A DNA stretch of 64,000 nt from Bacteroidota bacterium (GCA_023386585.1 JAEWJM010000019.1:1-64000); one strand, 5' to 3'; shown: positions 27,286-36,421, counted from the stretch's first letter. Notes: generated from the letters alone by a model not told the origin. Program-made: numbers and translations.

Positions 27286-27320
27286 TTCTAACAACATTTT
27301 TCTAACAGATTTTGTTAGAA
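27286..27320. promoter_or_regulatory. Candidate operator upstream of the HTH pseudogene
   Basis: Perfect inverted repeat TTCTAACA-GATTT-TGTTAGAA at 27300-27320 plus a third half-site TTCTAACA at 27286-27293, in very AT-rich DNA 72-106 bases upstream of the HTH start. The arrangement suggests an autoregulatory site for the HTH protein. This is inference from position only. Confidence 0.4.
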
Positions 27321-27357
27321 ATATTTTTTTGCGAATTTTTTATAACGGGCTTTTTGT

Positions 27358-27500
27358 TGCGGAGCGCCGGTTGAAGTTTAAAGTTTCAGGTTTACAGTTT
27401 AAAGTTCACGTTGATTGATATTTCGTGACAGCTAAAAGCTAATTTCTAACGCCAAACAGTTTCCTTGAACACAACTTTAAACTTCAAACCATTGCTGGGT
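27358..27500. repeat. Low-complexity token repeat
   Basis: Words such as GAAGTTTAAAGTTTCAGGTTT, ACAGTTTAAAGTTC and ACTTTAAACTTCAAACC of the same family as 20345-20735. The rest of 27215-27630 is AT-rich and shows only the operator-like palindrome. Confidence 0.55.
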
Positions 27501-27630
27501 TCAGGCCTTTGTAAACCTTCGTCGTTCGTCTTTCGACTTATTTAGATCAATTACGTATTGTTAAAATATGACCTGAATCATATTTCTACAAGAGGTTCCC
27601 GGTGAACTTTGTAATATAAATCTTAAAAAC

Positions 27631-28149
27631 ATGGATTCAACACACCTACACCTAATTTCAAATCATTTTCCATTGGTCGGGATGGCTATTGGAACATTGA
27701 CATTGATTTACGCAATGTTTGCCAAGACTACGCCGGCGATCAAAAATGTTGCGCTGATGATCATTGTCTTATCTGCGCTTACAGCAATTCCTGCCTATTT
27801 TTCCGGAGAAGGCGCTGAAGACACCGTTGAAAATATCGCTGGAATAAACGAACGATATATCGAAAAACACGAAGACAGCGGAAAATTGTTTGCAATCAGC
27901 ATATTCGTGATCGGCGCTTTTGCATTGCTGTTGTTGATATACGACCGTCTCAAAAGAAAAGAGAATAAGTTTCTTGGATATGTATTCTTACTCGGATGTA
28001 TTATTGTGTGCGCCTTCGCAATCAATGCCGGAAATACCGGTGGCGAAATCCGTCACGATGAAATAAGAAGCGGCTACAGTCCAAGCGCAAGTGCTGACTC
28101 GAACGCAGAGAACAACGCGACAAAAGCTGATGACGGTGACGACGATTGA
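27631..28149 (+). CDS. DUF2231-like membrane protein
   Basis: 172-residue inner-membrane protein with four hydrophobic segments (about 15-31, 38-57, 88-106, 113-131). The N-terminal HLHLISNHFPLVGMAIG, the FSGEGAED and EKHEDSGK loops, and GGEIRHDEIR near the fourth span match the DUF2231/haem-binding-like membrane family, whose conserved His residues may bind haem. The last ~25 residues are acidic and disordered. Function is unknown. No gene partner; a perfect terminator follows. Confidence 0.75.
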   Translation: MDSTHLHLISNHFPLVGMAIGTLTLIYAMFAKTTPAIKNVALMIIVLSALTAIPAYFSGEGAEDTVENIAGINERYIEKHEDSGKLFAISIFVIGAFALLLLIYDRLKRKENKFLGYVFLLGCIIVCAFAINAGNTGGEIRHDEIRSGYSPSASADSNAENNATKADDGDDD

Positions 28150-28219
28150 TTGGCTGGACACGACAGTAACTTTCGTAGTCCTACCATCGCCAATGCCCTA
28201 TGCCCCGGTTTAAATGAAA

Positions 28220-28260
28220 AGTCCAAAGTTGAAGCTAACTTTCAACTTTGGACTTCTTTT
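28220..28260 (+). terminator. Strong terminator after the DUF2231-like gene
   Basis: 14-bp perfect stem AGTCCAAAGTTGAA / TTCAACTTTGGACT with a short loop, followed by TCTTTTA. Confidence 0.85.
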
Positions 28261-28288
28261 ATTCAGAAGCTCTCATTCTTTTAAGGAT

Positions 28289-28392
28289 AAAACATTATCA
28301 TTTACAATTCTCGCGGCGTTCTTTTTCATCACGTACATTTTCAAGCTCCGGCCGCACTATGACAATCACGAAGTTTTCCAATAAACAGCCAG
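28289..28392. repeat. 104-bp diverged direct repeat, copy A
   Basis: Aligns over its length with 28884-28987. Shared blocks include CATCACGTA(C/G)ATTTTCAAGCT, GATCACGAA (GACAATCACGAA here) and TAAACAGCCAG. Not coding. Confidence 0.65.
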
Positions 28393-28499
28393 GCGCAAAA
28401 GTCGAGCCTGCAAGGCGAGCGGCTTGGCTGGCGTGACCGCGGCAAAGCTTAGAAAATCAAGTGAGGAAAAAGGCCGCTAAAGCTCTTTTGCTACTTTAG

Positions 28500-28870
28500 C
28501 TCACCGCACATTTATTTGTTAGCGGTGTTCGCTGAAACTTACAAGTTCGGTTTGCGAGCAGGCAAAGTAGAAATAATTTTACTTTTTGCCTTGATGCAAA
28601 AAGTAACAAAAAGATCAAAGCTGCTTATTTTTTGCTGCAATTCTACGCCCTGCTTTTCGTATCGCGACCCAAGCCGTTCGCCAAGGCTGGTCCTGTTGCT
28701 GCAATCCTTTAATTTTTTCTCCAGCTCGTGCCGTGTCTGCCGGATGGCTCAACTCGTGGATCGCTCCCGCTGCCCGGCGCGCAAACCAGAGCTTGAATCT
28801 CAACACAAAAAATAAGATGCCAAAGCTGCCACTGCCGCTGAAAGTCCTTGTTTCTAAGCAGTAATTCTGC
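28500..28870. repeat. Possible dispersed non-coding element between the 104-bp repeats
   Basis: Contains CTTGATGCAAAAAGTAACAA, AAGCCGTTCGCCAAGGC-type and CAATCCTTTAATTTTTTCTC strings that I recall as recurring in intergenic DNA of many Bacteroidota, where they are sometimes annotated as spurious short proteins on either strand. Both strands carry ~100-residue frames here with no domain and no good start. I treat it as a repeat, not a gene; a database search was not possible. Confidence 0.4.
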
Positions 28871-28883
28871 TCCTTCAAAGACC

Positions 28884-28987
28884 GAAACATCATCGTTTGC
28901 GTCTCCGCATCATTCTTATTCATCACGTAGATTTTCAAGCTGCAGCCGCGCGGTGACGATCACGAATTTTTCCGGTAAACAGCCAGA
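28884..28987. repeat. 104-bp diverged direct repeat, copy B
   Basis: Partner of 28289-28392, ending 27 bases before the 3' end of fumC. Together with copy A it brackets the possible element at 28500-28870. Confidence 0.65.
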
Positions 28988-29014
28988 TGTTATTCGATAA
29001 CTTTTATTGCTGCG

Positions 29015-30400
29015 TCAAACCATTTCTTCAGGCTTCACCCACTGGTCAAAATCTTCAGCAGAAACATAACCAAGCCGAACTGCTTCTTCTTTTAATGTTG
29101 TTCCGTTTTTGTGTGCTGTTTGTGCGATTTCAGCCGCTTTATAATAACCAATTTTGGTATTGAGCGCGGTTACAAGCATCAATGAATTGTCGACCAGCTC
29201 CTTGATGCGTTTGCGATTTGGTTCGATTCCCTGAGCGCAATGCTCATCAAAAGAAACGCATGCGTCACCCAACAGCCTTGCCGATTGAAGGAAATTTGCG
29301 GCCATTACCGGCTTGAAAACGTTGAGTTCGTATTGTCCCTGCATTCCACCGACCGAAATTGCGACATCGTTACCCATAACCTGGGCGCAAACCATTGTGA
29401 GCGCTTCGCATTGGGTAGGATTGACTTTACCCGGCATGATCGAAGAACCCGGCTCGTTTTCAGGAATGTGGATTTCACCGATTCCCGAGCGCGGTCCTGA
29501 AGCAAGCATCCTGATATCGTTGGCAATTTTATTTAATGAAACGGCGAGTTGTTTTAATGCGCCGTGCGCCTCGACAATCGCATCGTGTGAGGCAAGCGCT
29601 TCGAATTTGTTTGGCGCTGTCTTAAATGGCAAACCGGTAAATTCGGCAATGTATTGAGCGACTTTAACGTCGTAACCTTTCGGTGTGTTGAGTCCGGTGC
29701 CGACAGCAGTTCCGCCGAGCGCAAGCTCTGACAGGTGTGACAGCGTATTTTTGAGCGCTTTGAGTCCGTATTCAAGCTGTGCGGCATAACCGGAAAGTTC
29801 CTGGCCAAGCGTCAGCGGCGTGGCATCCATCAGGTGCGTACGGCCGATTTTTACGACATCCATGTATTCGGCCGATTTTGCTTTCAATGTGTCGCGAAGT
29901 TTTTCAACTCCGGGAATTGTTGTTTCGACCACAGCTTTATAGGCCGCGATGTGCATTCCGGTAGGGAAGGTGTCGTTGGAGGATTGCGACTTGTTGACGT
30001 CGTCATTGGCTTTCAATACCGGTTCGCCTTCGCCGATTTTCCCGCCGGCAAGAACCTGCGCGCGGTTGGCGATCACTTCGTTGACATTCATGTTGCTTTG
30101 AGTTCCCGATCCGGTTTGCCAGATCACGAGTGGAAACTCGTCGCGCAATTTTCCATCGAGGATTTCGTCACAAACGGCTGCAATCGCATCGCGCTTTTCG
30201 GATGAAAGTACCCCAAGCTCACAATTCGCATAGGCTGCCGCTTTCTTTAAGTAGGCGAAACCTTCAACGATTTCCTGCGGCATCGAGGCAGAAGGCCCGA
30301 TTTTAAAATTGTTGCGGGAACGTTCGGTTTGTGCGCCCCAATATTTTTCGGCGGGGACTTTAACCTCGCCCATAGTATCTTTTTCGATTCTGAATTCCAT
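29015..30400 (-). CDS. fumC: Class II fumarate hydratase
   Basis: Converts fumarate to malate in the TCA cycle, cytosolic, iron-independent; 461 residues, normal. Motifs: SGSGTQSNMNVNEVIANRA-type block (about 97-115), GRTHLMDATPLTLGQE (about 187-202, catalytic His), and the superfamily signature GSSIMPGKVNP (about 317-327, catalytic Ser in the mobile loop). ATG start at 30400. It stands alone, flanked by repeat-rich DNA on both sides. Confidence 0.97.
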   Translation of the reverse strand: MEFRIEKDTMGEVKVPAEKYWGAQTERSRNNFKIGPSASMPQEIVEGFAYLKKAAAYANCELGVLSSEKRDAIAAVCDEILDGKLRDEFPLVIWQTGSGTQSNMNVNEVIANRAQVLAGGKIGEGEPVLKANDDVNKSQSSNDTFPTGMHIAAYKAVVETTIPGVEKLRDTLKAKSAEYMDVVKIGRTHLMDATPLTLGQELSGYAAQLEYGLKALKNTLSHLSELALGGTAVGTGLNTPKGYDVKVAQYIAEFTGLPFKTAPNKFEALASHDAIVEAHGALKQLAVSLNKIANDIRMLASGPRSGIGEIHIPENEPGSSIMPGKVNPTQCEALTMVCAQVMGNDVAISVGGMQGQYELNVFKPVMAANFLQSARLLGDACVSFDEHCAQGIEPNRKRIKELVDNSLMLVTALNTKIGYYKAAEIAQTAHKNGTTLKEEAVRLGYVSAEDFDQWVKPEEMV

Positions 30401-30404
30401 GTAT

Positions 30405-30700
30405 TTTACGGTTTATGGTTTAACGTTGACAGTAATTTTGTTGGTTAATGCTTGGTAGTTGTTGGTTAATGGTTGGTGCTAACTAATGGTTGTTGGTAAA
30501 TAGATGACGGTTAATAGTTCATACGTAAAGCATATCGCCAACACGTCACAGCTCAGGCCTTGATGCCGAATGTTAAACGTGGAATGGCGAACCAGGACTA
30601 TAGCCGGTGCTTTCCGACTGCAAACATCAAACTTCAAACCGTGCGCCCTGAACCCTGCGCCTCAAACCCGAAAGTCCAGCGCCAAATTTACGCAATACGC
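30405..30700. repeat. Low-complexity tract upstream of fumC
   Basis: First part built of GGTTAATG, TTGTTGGTTAATGGTTGG and similar words; second part (about 30600-30680) contains AAACATCAAACTTCAAACC and GCGCCCTGAACCCTGCGCC, the complement of the GGGCTCAGGGCGCAAGG words at about 20625. No gene seen. Confidence 0.5.
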
Positions 30701-30729
30701 CCAATGTATAAAAATTGCCACGCTTTTAA

Positions 30730-30760
30730 TTGCCGCGAAATAATTAAAAAGTTACATTTG
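30730..30760 (+). promoter_or_regulatory. Promoter of the small membrane protein gene
   Basis: TTG (30730-30732), 20-base spacer, TACATTTG (30753-30760): full match to the Bacteroidota consensus, 26 bases before the ATG at 30787. Confidence 0.75.
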
Positions 30761-30786
30761 CACATAATTCAAAAATTCCGGAAATC

Positions 30787-30963
30787 ATGTTTGAATTTAC
30801 GCAGTATCTGGGTTTCCTTCTTTTTCTGACGATCCTTACTATGGGATTCTGGCTTATGATATTCCTTGTCAACTTTGTATTTTACTGGGTTGGAGGTGCA
30901 AGCTGGGAACTTTACAAGGAGCGCAGGGCGACGAAGAAACGCAAAGATGATGACCAGTTGTAG
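30787..30963 (+). CDS. Small single-span membrane protein
   Basis: 58 residues: MFEFTQYLGFLLFLTILTMG at the start, a hydrophobic helix through about residue 36, an FYWVGGASWEL segment, then a basic/acidic cytoplasmic tail (ERRATKKRKDDDQL). It has a consensus promoter just upstream and a strong terminator just downstream, which is good support for a real gene. Function unknown; the family may be an uncharacterised Flavobacteria small protein. Confidence 0.75.
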   Translation: MFEFTQYLGFLLFLTILTMGFWLMIFLVNFVFYWVGGASWELYKERRATKKRKDDDQL

Positions 30964-30989
30964 GTTTTATAACTGATCACTGTTCAAAT

Positions 30990-31022
30990 AAAAAAAGGAA
31001 GCATTTCGCTTCCTTTTTTTTA
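30990..31022. terminator. Bidirectional terminator
   Basis: AAAAAAGGAAGC / GCTTCCTTTTTT with an ATTTC loop serves both the small membrane protein gene and the convergent receptor gene, whose stop it touches. Confidence 0.9.
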
Positions 31023-33485
31023 TCCCGGAAATTCATCGTTTCCGCCGCCGTTGTTGTCTTCACGTAAGGGTTTTTCCTTTTCTTTTTTCTTGTTGAACCT
31101 GTAAGTGAACGACAGGTTTATCGAACGTCGTCTCCATTGGTATTCACTATACGAATTCAGGCTTTCAAGGTTTGTTTCGGTGATTCTTTTGCGCGAGTTG
31201 AACAAATCCTGGACATTCAATGTGACTGTTGCTTTTTCCTTGAAAAGGTCTTTGCTCAAACCGATGTTGGTTCCGAACATGCCGCGCGAGCGACCCTGAG
31301 CATTGTTTTGCGGCCCGTTGTAAGTCATATTGGTCTGCCATTCGACATTGTACGGCAAGGTCACTTTTGACGTCAGCCTTGTAAACCACGAATAAGCTGT
31401 GTTGTCGAAATTCTGAGTGATGACTTCGTTGTTGAAGTTCGTATAGGTGAAATCGCCCTGGGTCTCGTTGCGGAAAAAGTTGAAGTTGCTGTTGATTTTC
31501 CACCATCTGTATGGCGAATAGTTCAAAGTAAATTCAAACCCGAAGCGGTACTCGGTTGCCAGGTTGATCGGCGTGGTAAGGATAACCGGCGTAAGTACGG
31601 TGGCTCCGTTGACTTGGGTTTCAACAAGGTCACCCGATTCGCGGCGCACAAACTCGAATGAATCCGTTGTGCGGTTCAGATAGGCAGATGTGTTCAGCGT
31701 GAGTTTATTCCACCGCTTCAGGTAGCCAAGATCGAACGCGTTGGTAAACGCTGCATTCAGATCCGGATTTCCCCTGAAGATGTTGATGTTGCTCGAGTAG
31801 TTCGAGAACGGGTTGATCATCCTTCCGCGCGGCCTTGAAATACGGCGGCTGTAGCTTAGCGATACGCTGCTGCGGTCAGAGATTTCGTAGGTCAGGAATG
31901 CGCTCGGGAAGAAGTTGTTATAATGCTTGTTATTGAAATCGTTGGTCGTAAGCTGGTTGATATCAATATTAGTGTCTTCCCAGCGGAGGCCGAGCAAATA
32001 GGAAAATTTGCTGATCTTGCTTCCGAATTGCGTATAAAGGCCGTTGACATTTTCATTGTATTCCAATATGTTCGAATATTGCGGATTCGGTCCAAATACG
32101 CCTTCAGCATTGGTTGTATTGACAACATAATCGGTGTATTGCTTGCTGAAATCTCCGCTGTAACCGGCCTCGAACTGGCTGTCTTTGCCAAGCGGAAGTA
32201 CGTAATCAGCCTTGATTTCATTGTCGCTTTGCCTCTGGAAATTGCTTGTCGTCTCAATTCCGGCATTGATCTGCGAACTGTCGTTACTGCGTTCCTGCGA
32301 AAACGATCCGTCGATGCGGAGTTCGTGGCCTTCTCTCTTGAACTTTTTTACGAAGTTGGTCGAATATTCCACTTCACGGTTGTCACTGATGGCGTCATTA
32401 AAACGTTTCAGCCTTTCTTCGAATGCATGTGCGGCATCAAAGTAATCGTAAGTAACGGTTTCCGGATTCTGGCCGTTGCTCTTACGATAACGGAGTTCAT
32501 TCGTCCACGTTGTTGATTTGTCAAGATACCACGCCATTCCGAAATTGGTATTGAAACTTTTGTTCAGCCTTTCGTTCTCACGAAATTCATTGACGAAGCG
32601 ATCTGTCGTTCCGTCCGGATTGAGATATTCGGTGTTGGTAATCGATTCGCCCGGATTGGTGCGGTAATTATAGCCGGTAGTTGTGTACAGATTGAAGTTT
32701 TCCGTCTTCCAGTTAACGTTTCCAGAGATACCATAGCTTTCCGGTATTCCGGCAGAGCCGATAAGGACGCCATTCACACCCTGGTTCTTACCTTTTTTAA
32801 GAATGATGTTGAGCAAACCGCCGCCGCCTTCCGAATTGTAGCGTGCTGATGGATTGGTAACAACTTCCACTTTATCGATCGCATCGGCAGGAATCAGGCG
32901 CAACGCTTCGGCGATATTGATCGCGTTTGAAGGTCTTCCGTCAATCAGGATGCGTACGTTGTCGTTCCCGCGGAGGCTAACGTTACCTTCGGCATCGACT
33001 GATACGGACGGAATATTGTCGAGTACGTCACTCACTGTTCCGCCCTTGACCATCAAATCGTTGCCCACATTGTACACTTTCTTGTCGAGCTTGATTTCGA
33101 CTGTCGTTGTTTCACCGCGGACAACAACTTCCTGAAGTTGCGTCGCGTCTTCCGAAAGTGAAATGGTGCCGAGATTCGTGTCGGCTTCCAGCGTTTTGGT
33201 CTTTATTTCCTTCGGAAGAAAGGAAATGAATTCTATTTTAATGTCGAATGTGCCGATTGGGACTTCAATATCGAAATTTCCCTGTGGATTGGTGATTCCA
33301 CCTGCAACGGGCTTTGGATTCCCCGGCCGAAGAACGGTAATGGTCGCGTATTCAAGTGGTTGTTGGGTAGTTTTTTCCAAAACCTTTCCCGTTAAGTGGA
33401 TTTTTTGGCCTTCAGGTCGTTGTGCAACTGCGGCTAAGGTAAAAAGTGCAATAAATAAAGTGGATAGAAAGCGGAGATTCCTCAT
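31020..33485 (-). CDS. TonB-dependent receptor-like outer-membrane protein
   Basis: 821 residues from ATG 33485; the frame extends 21 codons further, but the signal peptide (MRNLRFLSTLFIALFTLAAVA, in parts, cut before Q) starts here. A carboxypeptidase-regulatory-like beta-sandwich (about 32-120; LTGKVLEKTTQQPLEYATI) precedes a plug (about 125-225; GGTVSDVLDNIPSVSVDAEG, NVRILIDGRPS) and a long beta-barrel (outer membrane beta-barrel family 3 type). Such proteins often lack a classical TonB box and their ligands are unknown. A -7 box (TAATTTTG, 33516-33523, minus strand) lies 31 bases upstream. Confidence 0.9.
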   Translation of the reverse strand: MRNLRFLSTLFIALFTLAAVAQRPEGQKIHLTGKVLEKTTQQPLEYATITVLRPGNPKPVAGGITNPQGNFDIEVPIGTFDIKIEFISFLPKEIKTKTLEADTNLGTISLSEDATQLQEVVVRGETTTVEIKLDKKVYNVGNDLMVKGGTVSDVLDNIPSVSVDAEGNVSLRGNDNVRILIDGRPSNAINIAEALRLIPADAIDKVEVVTNPSARYNSEGGGGLLNIILKKGKNQGVNGVLIGSAGIPESYGISGNVNWKTENFNLYTTTGYNYRTNPGESITNTEYLNPDGTTDRFVNEFRENERLNKSFNTNFGMAWYLDKSTTWTNELRYRKSNGQNPETVTYDYFDAAHAFEERLKRFNDAISDNREVEYSTNFVKKFKREGHELRIDGSFSQERSNDSSQINAGIETTSNFQRQSDNEIKADYVLPLGKDSQFEAGYSGDFSKQYTDYVVNTTNAEGVFGPNPQYSNILEYNENVNGLYTQFGSKISKFSYLLGLRWEDTNIDINQLTTNDFNNKHYNNFFPSAFLTYEISDRSSVSLSYSRRISRPRGRMINPFSNYSSNINIFRGNPDLNAAFTNAFDLGYLKRWNKLTLNTSAYLNRTTDSFEFVRRESGDLVETQVNGATVLTPVILTTPINLATEYRFGFEFTLNYSPYRWWKINSNFNFFRNETQGDFTYTNFNNEVITQNFDNTAYSWFTRLTSKVTLPYNVEWQTNMTYNGPQNNAQGRSRGMFGTNIGLSKDLFKEKATVTLNVQDLFNSRKRITETNLESLNSYSEYQWRRRSINLSFTYRFNKKKEKEKPLREDNNGGGNDEFPG

Positions 33486-33515
33486 GAAAATAGATTTGGT
33501 TTCGCAATTAGAGCG

Positions 33516-33523
33516 CAAAATTA
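33516..33523 (-). promoter_or_regulatory. -7 box for the outer-membrane receptor gene
   Basis: On the minus strand reads TAATTTTG (TAnnTTTG), 31 bases before ATG 33485. A TTG lies 24 bases further upstream, one base beyond the usual spacing. Confidence 0.55.
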
Positions 33524-33573
33524 AACGTTGGTTTAACTTTATAATCACAAATGTCTGTTAAAAGAAAAAAGCC

Positions 33574-33927
33574 TTAGCTGGCAAGGAATTCAAGCACTTT
33601 TTTCGCTGGCCTTGCGATAATTGCCCTGTCGCCTCGCACGATAATGGGCCGTTCAATCAACACAGGATTATCGACCATCGCCTGAACGATCTCGTCGTCG
33701 TTTAAATTTTTGCCTTTGTAATTTTCAATCCAGACTCTTTCATTTTGGCGGACAAGTTCAATTGGTGTAATTGCGAGTTTGCGCAGCAGCTCGTGAAGTT
33801 CCCCGGTTGTGATTCCCGAGTCGATATATTTGACGGTTTCGTGCTGAATACCAGAGTCATCGAGCAAAATTGAACATTCACGCGATTTGCTGCAGCGCGG
33901 GTTGTGGTAAATAATGACGGGTTCCAT
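33574..33927 (-). CDS. arsC: ArsC-family glutaredoxin-dependent arsenate reductase
   Basis: 117-residue thioredoxin-fold protein. The active-site NPRCSKSR has catalytic C12, and RPIIVRG near residue 93 supplies the arginine of the ArsC oxyanion pocket. Reduces arsenate to arsenite with glutathione/glutaredoxin in the classical family. No ars operon (no arsB or arsR) is nearby and Bacteroidota often lack glutathione, so the true substrate could be another oxidised partner. It is followed closely by the receptor gene on the same strand but 88 bases apart. Confidence 0.85.
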   Translation of the reverse strand: MEPVIIYHNPRCSKSRECSILLDDSGIQHETVKYIDSGITTGELHELLRKLAITPIELVRQNERVWIENYKGKNLNDDEIVQAMVDNPVLIERPIIVRGDRAIIARPAKKVLEFLAS

Positions 33928-33997
33928 AGGATTTTTTTTGCAAAGTTCGTTTTTAAAATTTTAAAAATAAAGTACTTTTATTGGATACAACTTCATT

Positions 33998-34963
33998 ATG
34001 TTTTTAGAGCAAGCCATTAACCGGCACAACCAATTTTGGAAGTACATTGTCGGATCTGTCATCATAATTTGCGCTTCGATCATCGGGCAGCTGCCATTCG
34101 GGATTGTTGTCCTGATGAAGTCCTGGGCCGATAAATCGACTTTTCCACCAACCGAGGAAGATTTAATGAACGTCCTCGAGCCCAACCTTTCGCTGTTTCT
34201 CATCATGCTTTCGTTTGTTGTGGCGTTTGTCGCGATTATATTGGTGGTGAAATTCCTCCACAAACAATCGCTTCGAAGTGTTACGACAGGCCGGCCGAAA
34301 ACCGATTGGCGCCGAATTATCTTTTCGTTCACGCTGTGGTCGGTGATTTCGATAGTTTCCGTTGCAGTCGCGTACATGATCTCGCCTGAAGATTATGTGT
34401 GGAATTTCAAGCCGGTTCCTTTTGCGATTCTGGTCGTACTTGGAATTATTCTGATTCCGATCCAAACCAGCACGGAAGAATTTATTTTTCGCGGTTACCT
34501 GATGCAGGGATTCGCCAATCTCGCAAAAAATCGTTGGGTTCCGCTGGTGCTGACATCCACCATATTCGGATTGATGCATATTGCAAACCCCGAGGTCGTT
34601 AAAATGGGCAACATTATAATGATCTACTACATAGGAACGGGATTCTTTTTGGGCATCATGACATTGATGGACGACGGAATGGAGCTTTCACTTGGATTTC
34701 ACGCTGCCAATAATGTCATTGGCGCACTGTTGGTTACAACAGATTGGACGGCATTTCAAACGCATTCACTGTTGAAAGACATCTCCGAACCGACAGCCGG
34801 AGCCGATATTATCATTCCGATCTTCATTGTTTACCCCTTGGTTTTGCTTATCTTTAGCAGAAGGTACGCCTGGAAAGACTGGCGCAAAAAATTAACAGGT
34901 AAAATAGAGATTTATGCAAGTGATGTATCAGCAAAAGCAGATGGTGGACCCAACATACAATAA
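33998..34963 (+). CDS. CPBP-family intramembrane glutamic endopeptidase
   Basis: 321-residue polytopic membrane protein with about eight spans. It shows the family's motifs: EEFIFRGYL (about 163-171, catalytic Glu pair and Arg), FGLMHIANP (about 190-198) and GFHAANNVIG (about 230-239). Related to Rce1/CAAX proteases and bacteriocin-processing or immunity proteins. Its 3' end overlaps the start of the menE frame by about 20-50 bases, so the two are probably cotranscribed. Confidence 0.9.
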   Translation: MFLEQAINRHNQFWKYIVGSVIIICASIIGQLPFGIVVLMKSWADKSTFPPTEEDLMNVLEPNLSLFLIMLSFVVAFVAIILVVKFLHKQSLRSVTTGRPKTDWRRIIFSFTLWSVISIVSVAVAYMISPEDYVWNFKPVPFAILVVLGIILIPIQTSTEEFIFRGYLMQGFANLAKNRWVPLVLTSTIFGLMHIANPEVVKMGNIIMIYYIGTGFFLGIMTLMDDGMELSLGFHAANNVIGALLVTTDWTAFQTHSLLKDISEPTAGADIIIPIFIVYPLVLLIFSRRYAWKDWRKKLTGKIEIYASDVSAKADGGPNIQ

Positions 34964-35996
34964 TGTCCATCCGTCATTTATGCTTAACGGTTTTCACCTT
35001 GACCGTGAAGATCTGCTCCGGATAGCCTACAGCTTCATCAAGGAAGGCGAGGAGTACGAAAGGGCCGTCGGTGATTTCATCTACGATTGGTTTGACCAAC
35101 ATCCTTATATCGAGATTCAGACTTCCGGATCTACGGGCGCGCCAAAGTTGATGCGGGTCGACAAGCAGGCGATGGTCAACTCGGCTGTTGCGACAGGTGC
35201 ATTTTTTGAACTTGTTCCGGGAAATAAAATTTTGCATTGCCTGCCCGTTAAATATATCGCCGGAAAAATGATGTTCGTCCGCGCGTTTATCCTCGGACTT
35301 GAATTGGATTTTGTAGAACCGTCGGCGCATCCGATGGATTACAATGACTGCACTTACGATTTTACTGCGATGGTGCCGCTTCAGGCGGAAAATTCACTTA
35401 AAAAACTGCCGAACGTAAAAAAACTGATAATCGGCGGCGCCGGAATCAGCAGGAAGCTTGAGAAAGCGCTCATGAAACTGCCGACGACGGTTTATGAAAC
35501 CTACGGAATGACCGAAACAATTACCCATATTGCCGCAAAAAAAGTAGGCGAGAAGGCATTCACAGTTTTGCCGGGTGTCACAATTTCTTACGACGACAAA
35601 AACTGCCTCGTGATTCACGCGCCACGGATTTCCGACGACGTAGTGGTGACCAACGACCTGGTGGAGCTCATCAATGAAAACCAATTCCGGTTTCTTGGCC
35701 GAATTGACAATGTCATCAATAGCGGAGGCATCAAATTCATCCCTGAACAGATCGAGGAAAAACTATCAGCCAAAATTCACGGCAAGTTTATGATTGGCGC
35801 AATCCCGGACGAAAAACTTGGGGAAAAACTTGTACTTGTGGTTGAAGGCGATACCGCGATTCCGGAGGATGCTTTTGATACGCTGGAGAAATATGAAAAG
35901 CCACGGCAAATATTTCATGTTCCCAGACTTTTCGAAACAGGCAATGGGAAAATACTGCGCAGGGAAACCCTGAACAGCATAAACTCCGTCAAATGA
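34914..35996 (+). CDS. menE: O-succinylbenzoate-CoA ligase (menaquinone synthesis)
   Basis: 360-residue AMP-forming ligase. Motifs: QTSGSTGAPKLMRV (about 65-78, ATP loop) and YETYGMTETITHIAAKK (about 194-210), then the hinge FLGRIDNVINSGGIKFIPE (about 253-271) and the C-terminal lysine region GKILRRETL. The short N-terminal domain, compared with about 450 residues in E. coli, fits the compact MenE of Flavobacteriia; the assignment rests on that and not on neighbouring men genes, which are not in the window. Start may be ATG 34914 or ATG 34941; both overlap the CPBP gene. Confidence 0.78.
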   Translation: MQVMYQQKQMVDPTYNNVHPSFMLNGFHLDREDLLRIAYSFIKEGEEYERAVGDFIYDWFDQHPYIEIQTSGSTGAPKLMRVDKQAMVNSAVATGAFFELVPGNKILHCLPVKYIAGKMMFVRAFILGLELDFVEPSAHPMDYNDCTYDFTAMVPLQAENSLKKLPNVKKLIIGGAGISRKLEKALMKLPTTVYETYGMTETITHIAAKKVGEKAFTVLPGVTISYDDKNCLVIHAPRISDDVVVTNDLVELINENQFRFLGRIDNVINSGGIKFIPEQIEEKLSAKIHGKFMIGAIPDEKLGEKLVLVVEGDTAIPEDAFDTLEKYEKPRQIFHVPRLFETGNGKILRRETLNSINSVK

Positions 35997-35998
35997 TG

Positions 35999-36421
35999 CT
36001 ATTTCTGCATCTTGAAGAAGTAATCGGCGGAGTGCTTACCGCTTCCGTAGTACAGGAAGAAACAACAAACTCCAAGCATAATCACCGCCAAAAGCAGATT
36101 TAACCAATGCATTGGGCCGATAAAATTGATGATTATCGCACCAATCAGAATTGGCAACTGCGCCCAGATGACCCAACGCGTCAGCAATCCAAACACGATC
36201 ATTATCCCGCCAACGATATGCGCCGCGGCGACGTAATGGAAAAAGAACATGCCACCCGCAACGTTGCTGAATGCAGAGAATTCATCGGTAAGGTCGCGGC
36301 TGCTCGTAATGAATGATACACCTTTAAGGAAGAGAAAGACGCCCAGGGCAATCCTCAAAACGTCTAACGGATAACTGGTGTGTGCATTGGCCCACTTGTT
36401 CCTGGCTTTAATAGTTTCCAT
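35999..36421 (-). CDS. DoxX-family membrane protein
   Basis: 140-residue inner-membrane protein with four helices (LRIALGVFLFLKG, FFHYVAAAHIVGGIMIVFG, WAQLPILIGAIIINFIG, LLLAVIMLGVCCFFLYYG, in order). The family is linked to quinone or thiol redox chemistry, but function is unproven. Its stop lies 2 bases from the stop of menE, giving tail-to-tail genes with no room for a separate terminator. Confidence 0.8.
   Translation of the reverse strand: METIKARNKWANAHTSYPLDVLRIALGVFLFLKGVSFITSSRDLTDEFSAFSNVAGGMFFFHYVAAAHIVGGIMIVFGLLTRWVIWAQLPILIGAIIINFIGPMHWLNLLLAVIMLGVCCFFLYYGSGKHSADYFFKMQK

Noticed and set aside
27286..27320. Read as an intrinsic terminator
   Set aside because: AT-rich stem with no GC clamp; position upstream of the HTH gene fits an operator better.
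28615..28938. 107-residue minus-strand frame near fumC
   Set aside because: Starts inside a direct repeat and resembles recurrent spurious frames in Bacteroidota intergenic DNA; no domain.
31923..32516. 197-residue plus-strand frame inside the outer-membrane receptor gene
   Set aside because: Antisense to a long, well-supported coding sequence; no domain or start signal.
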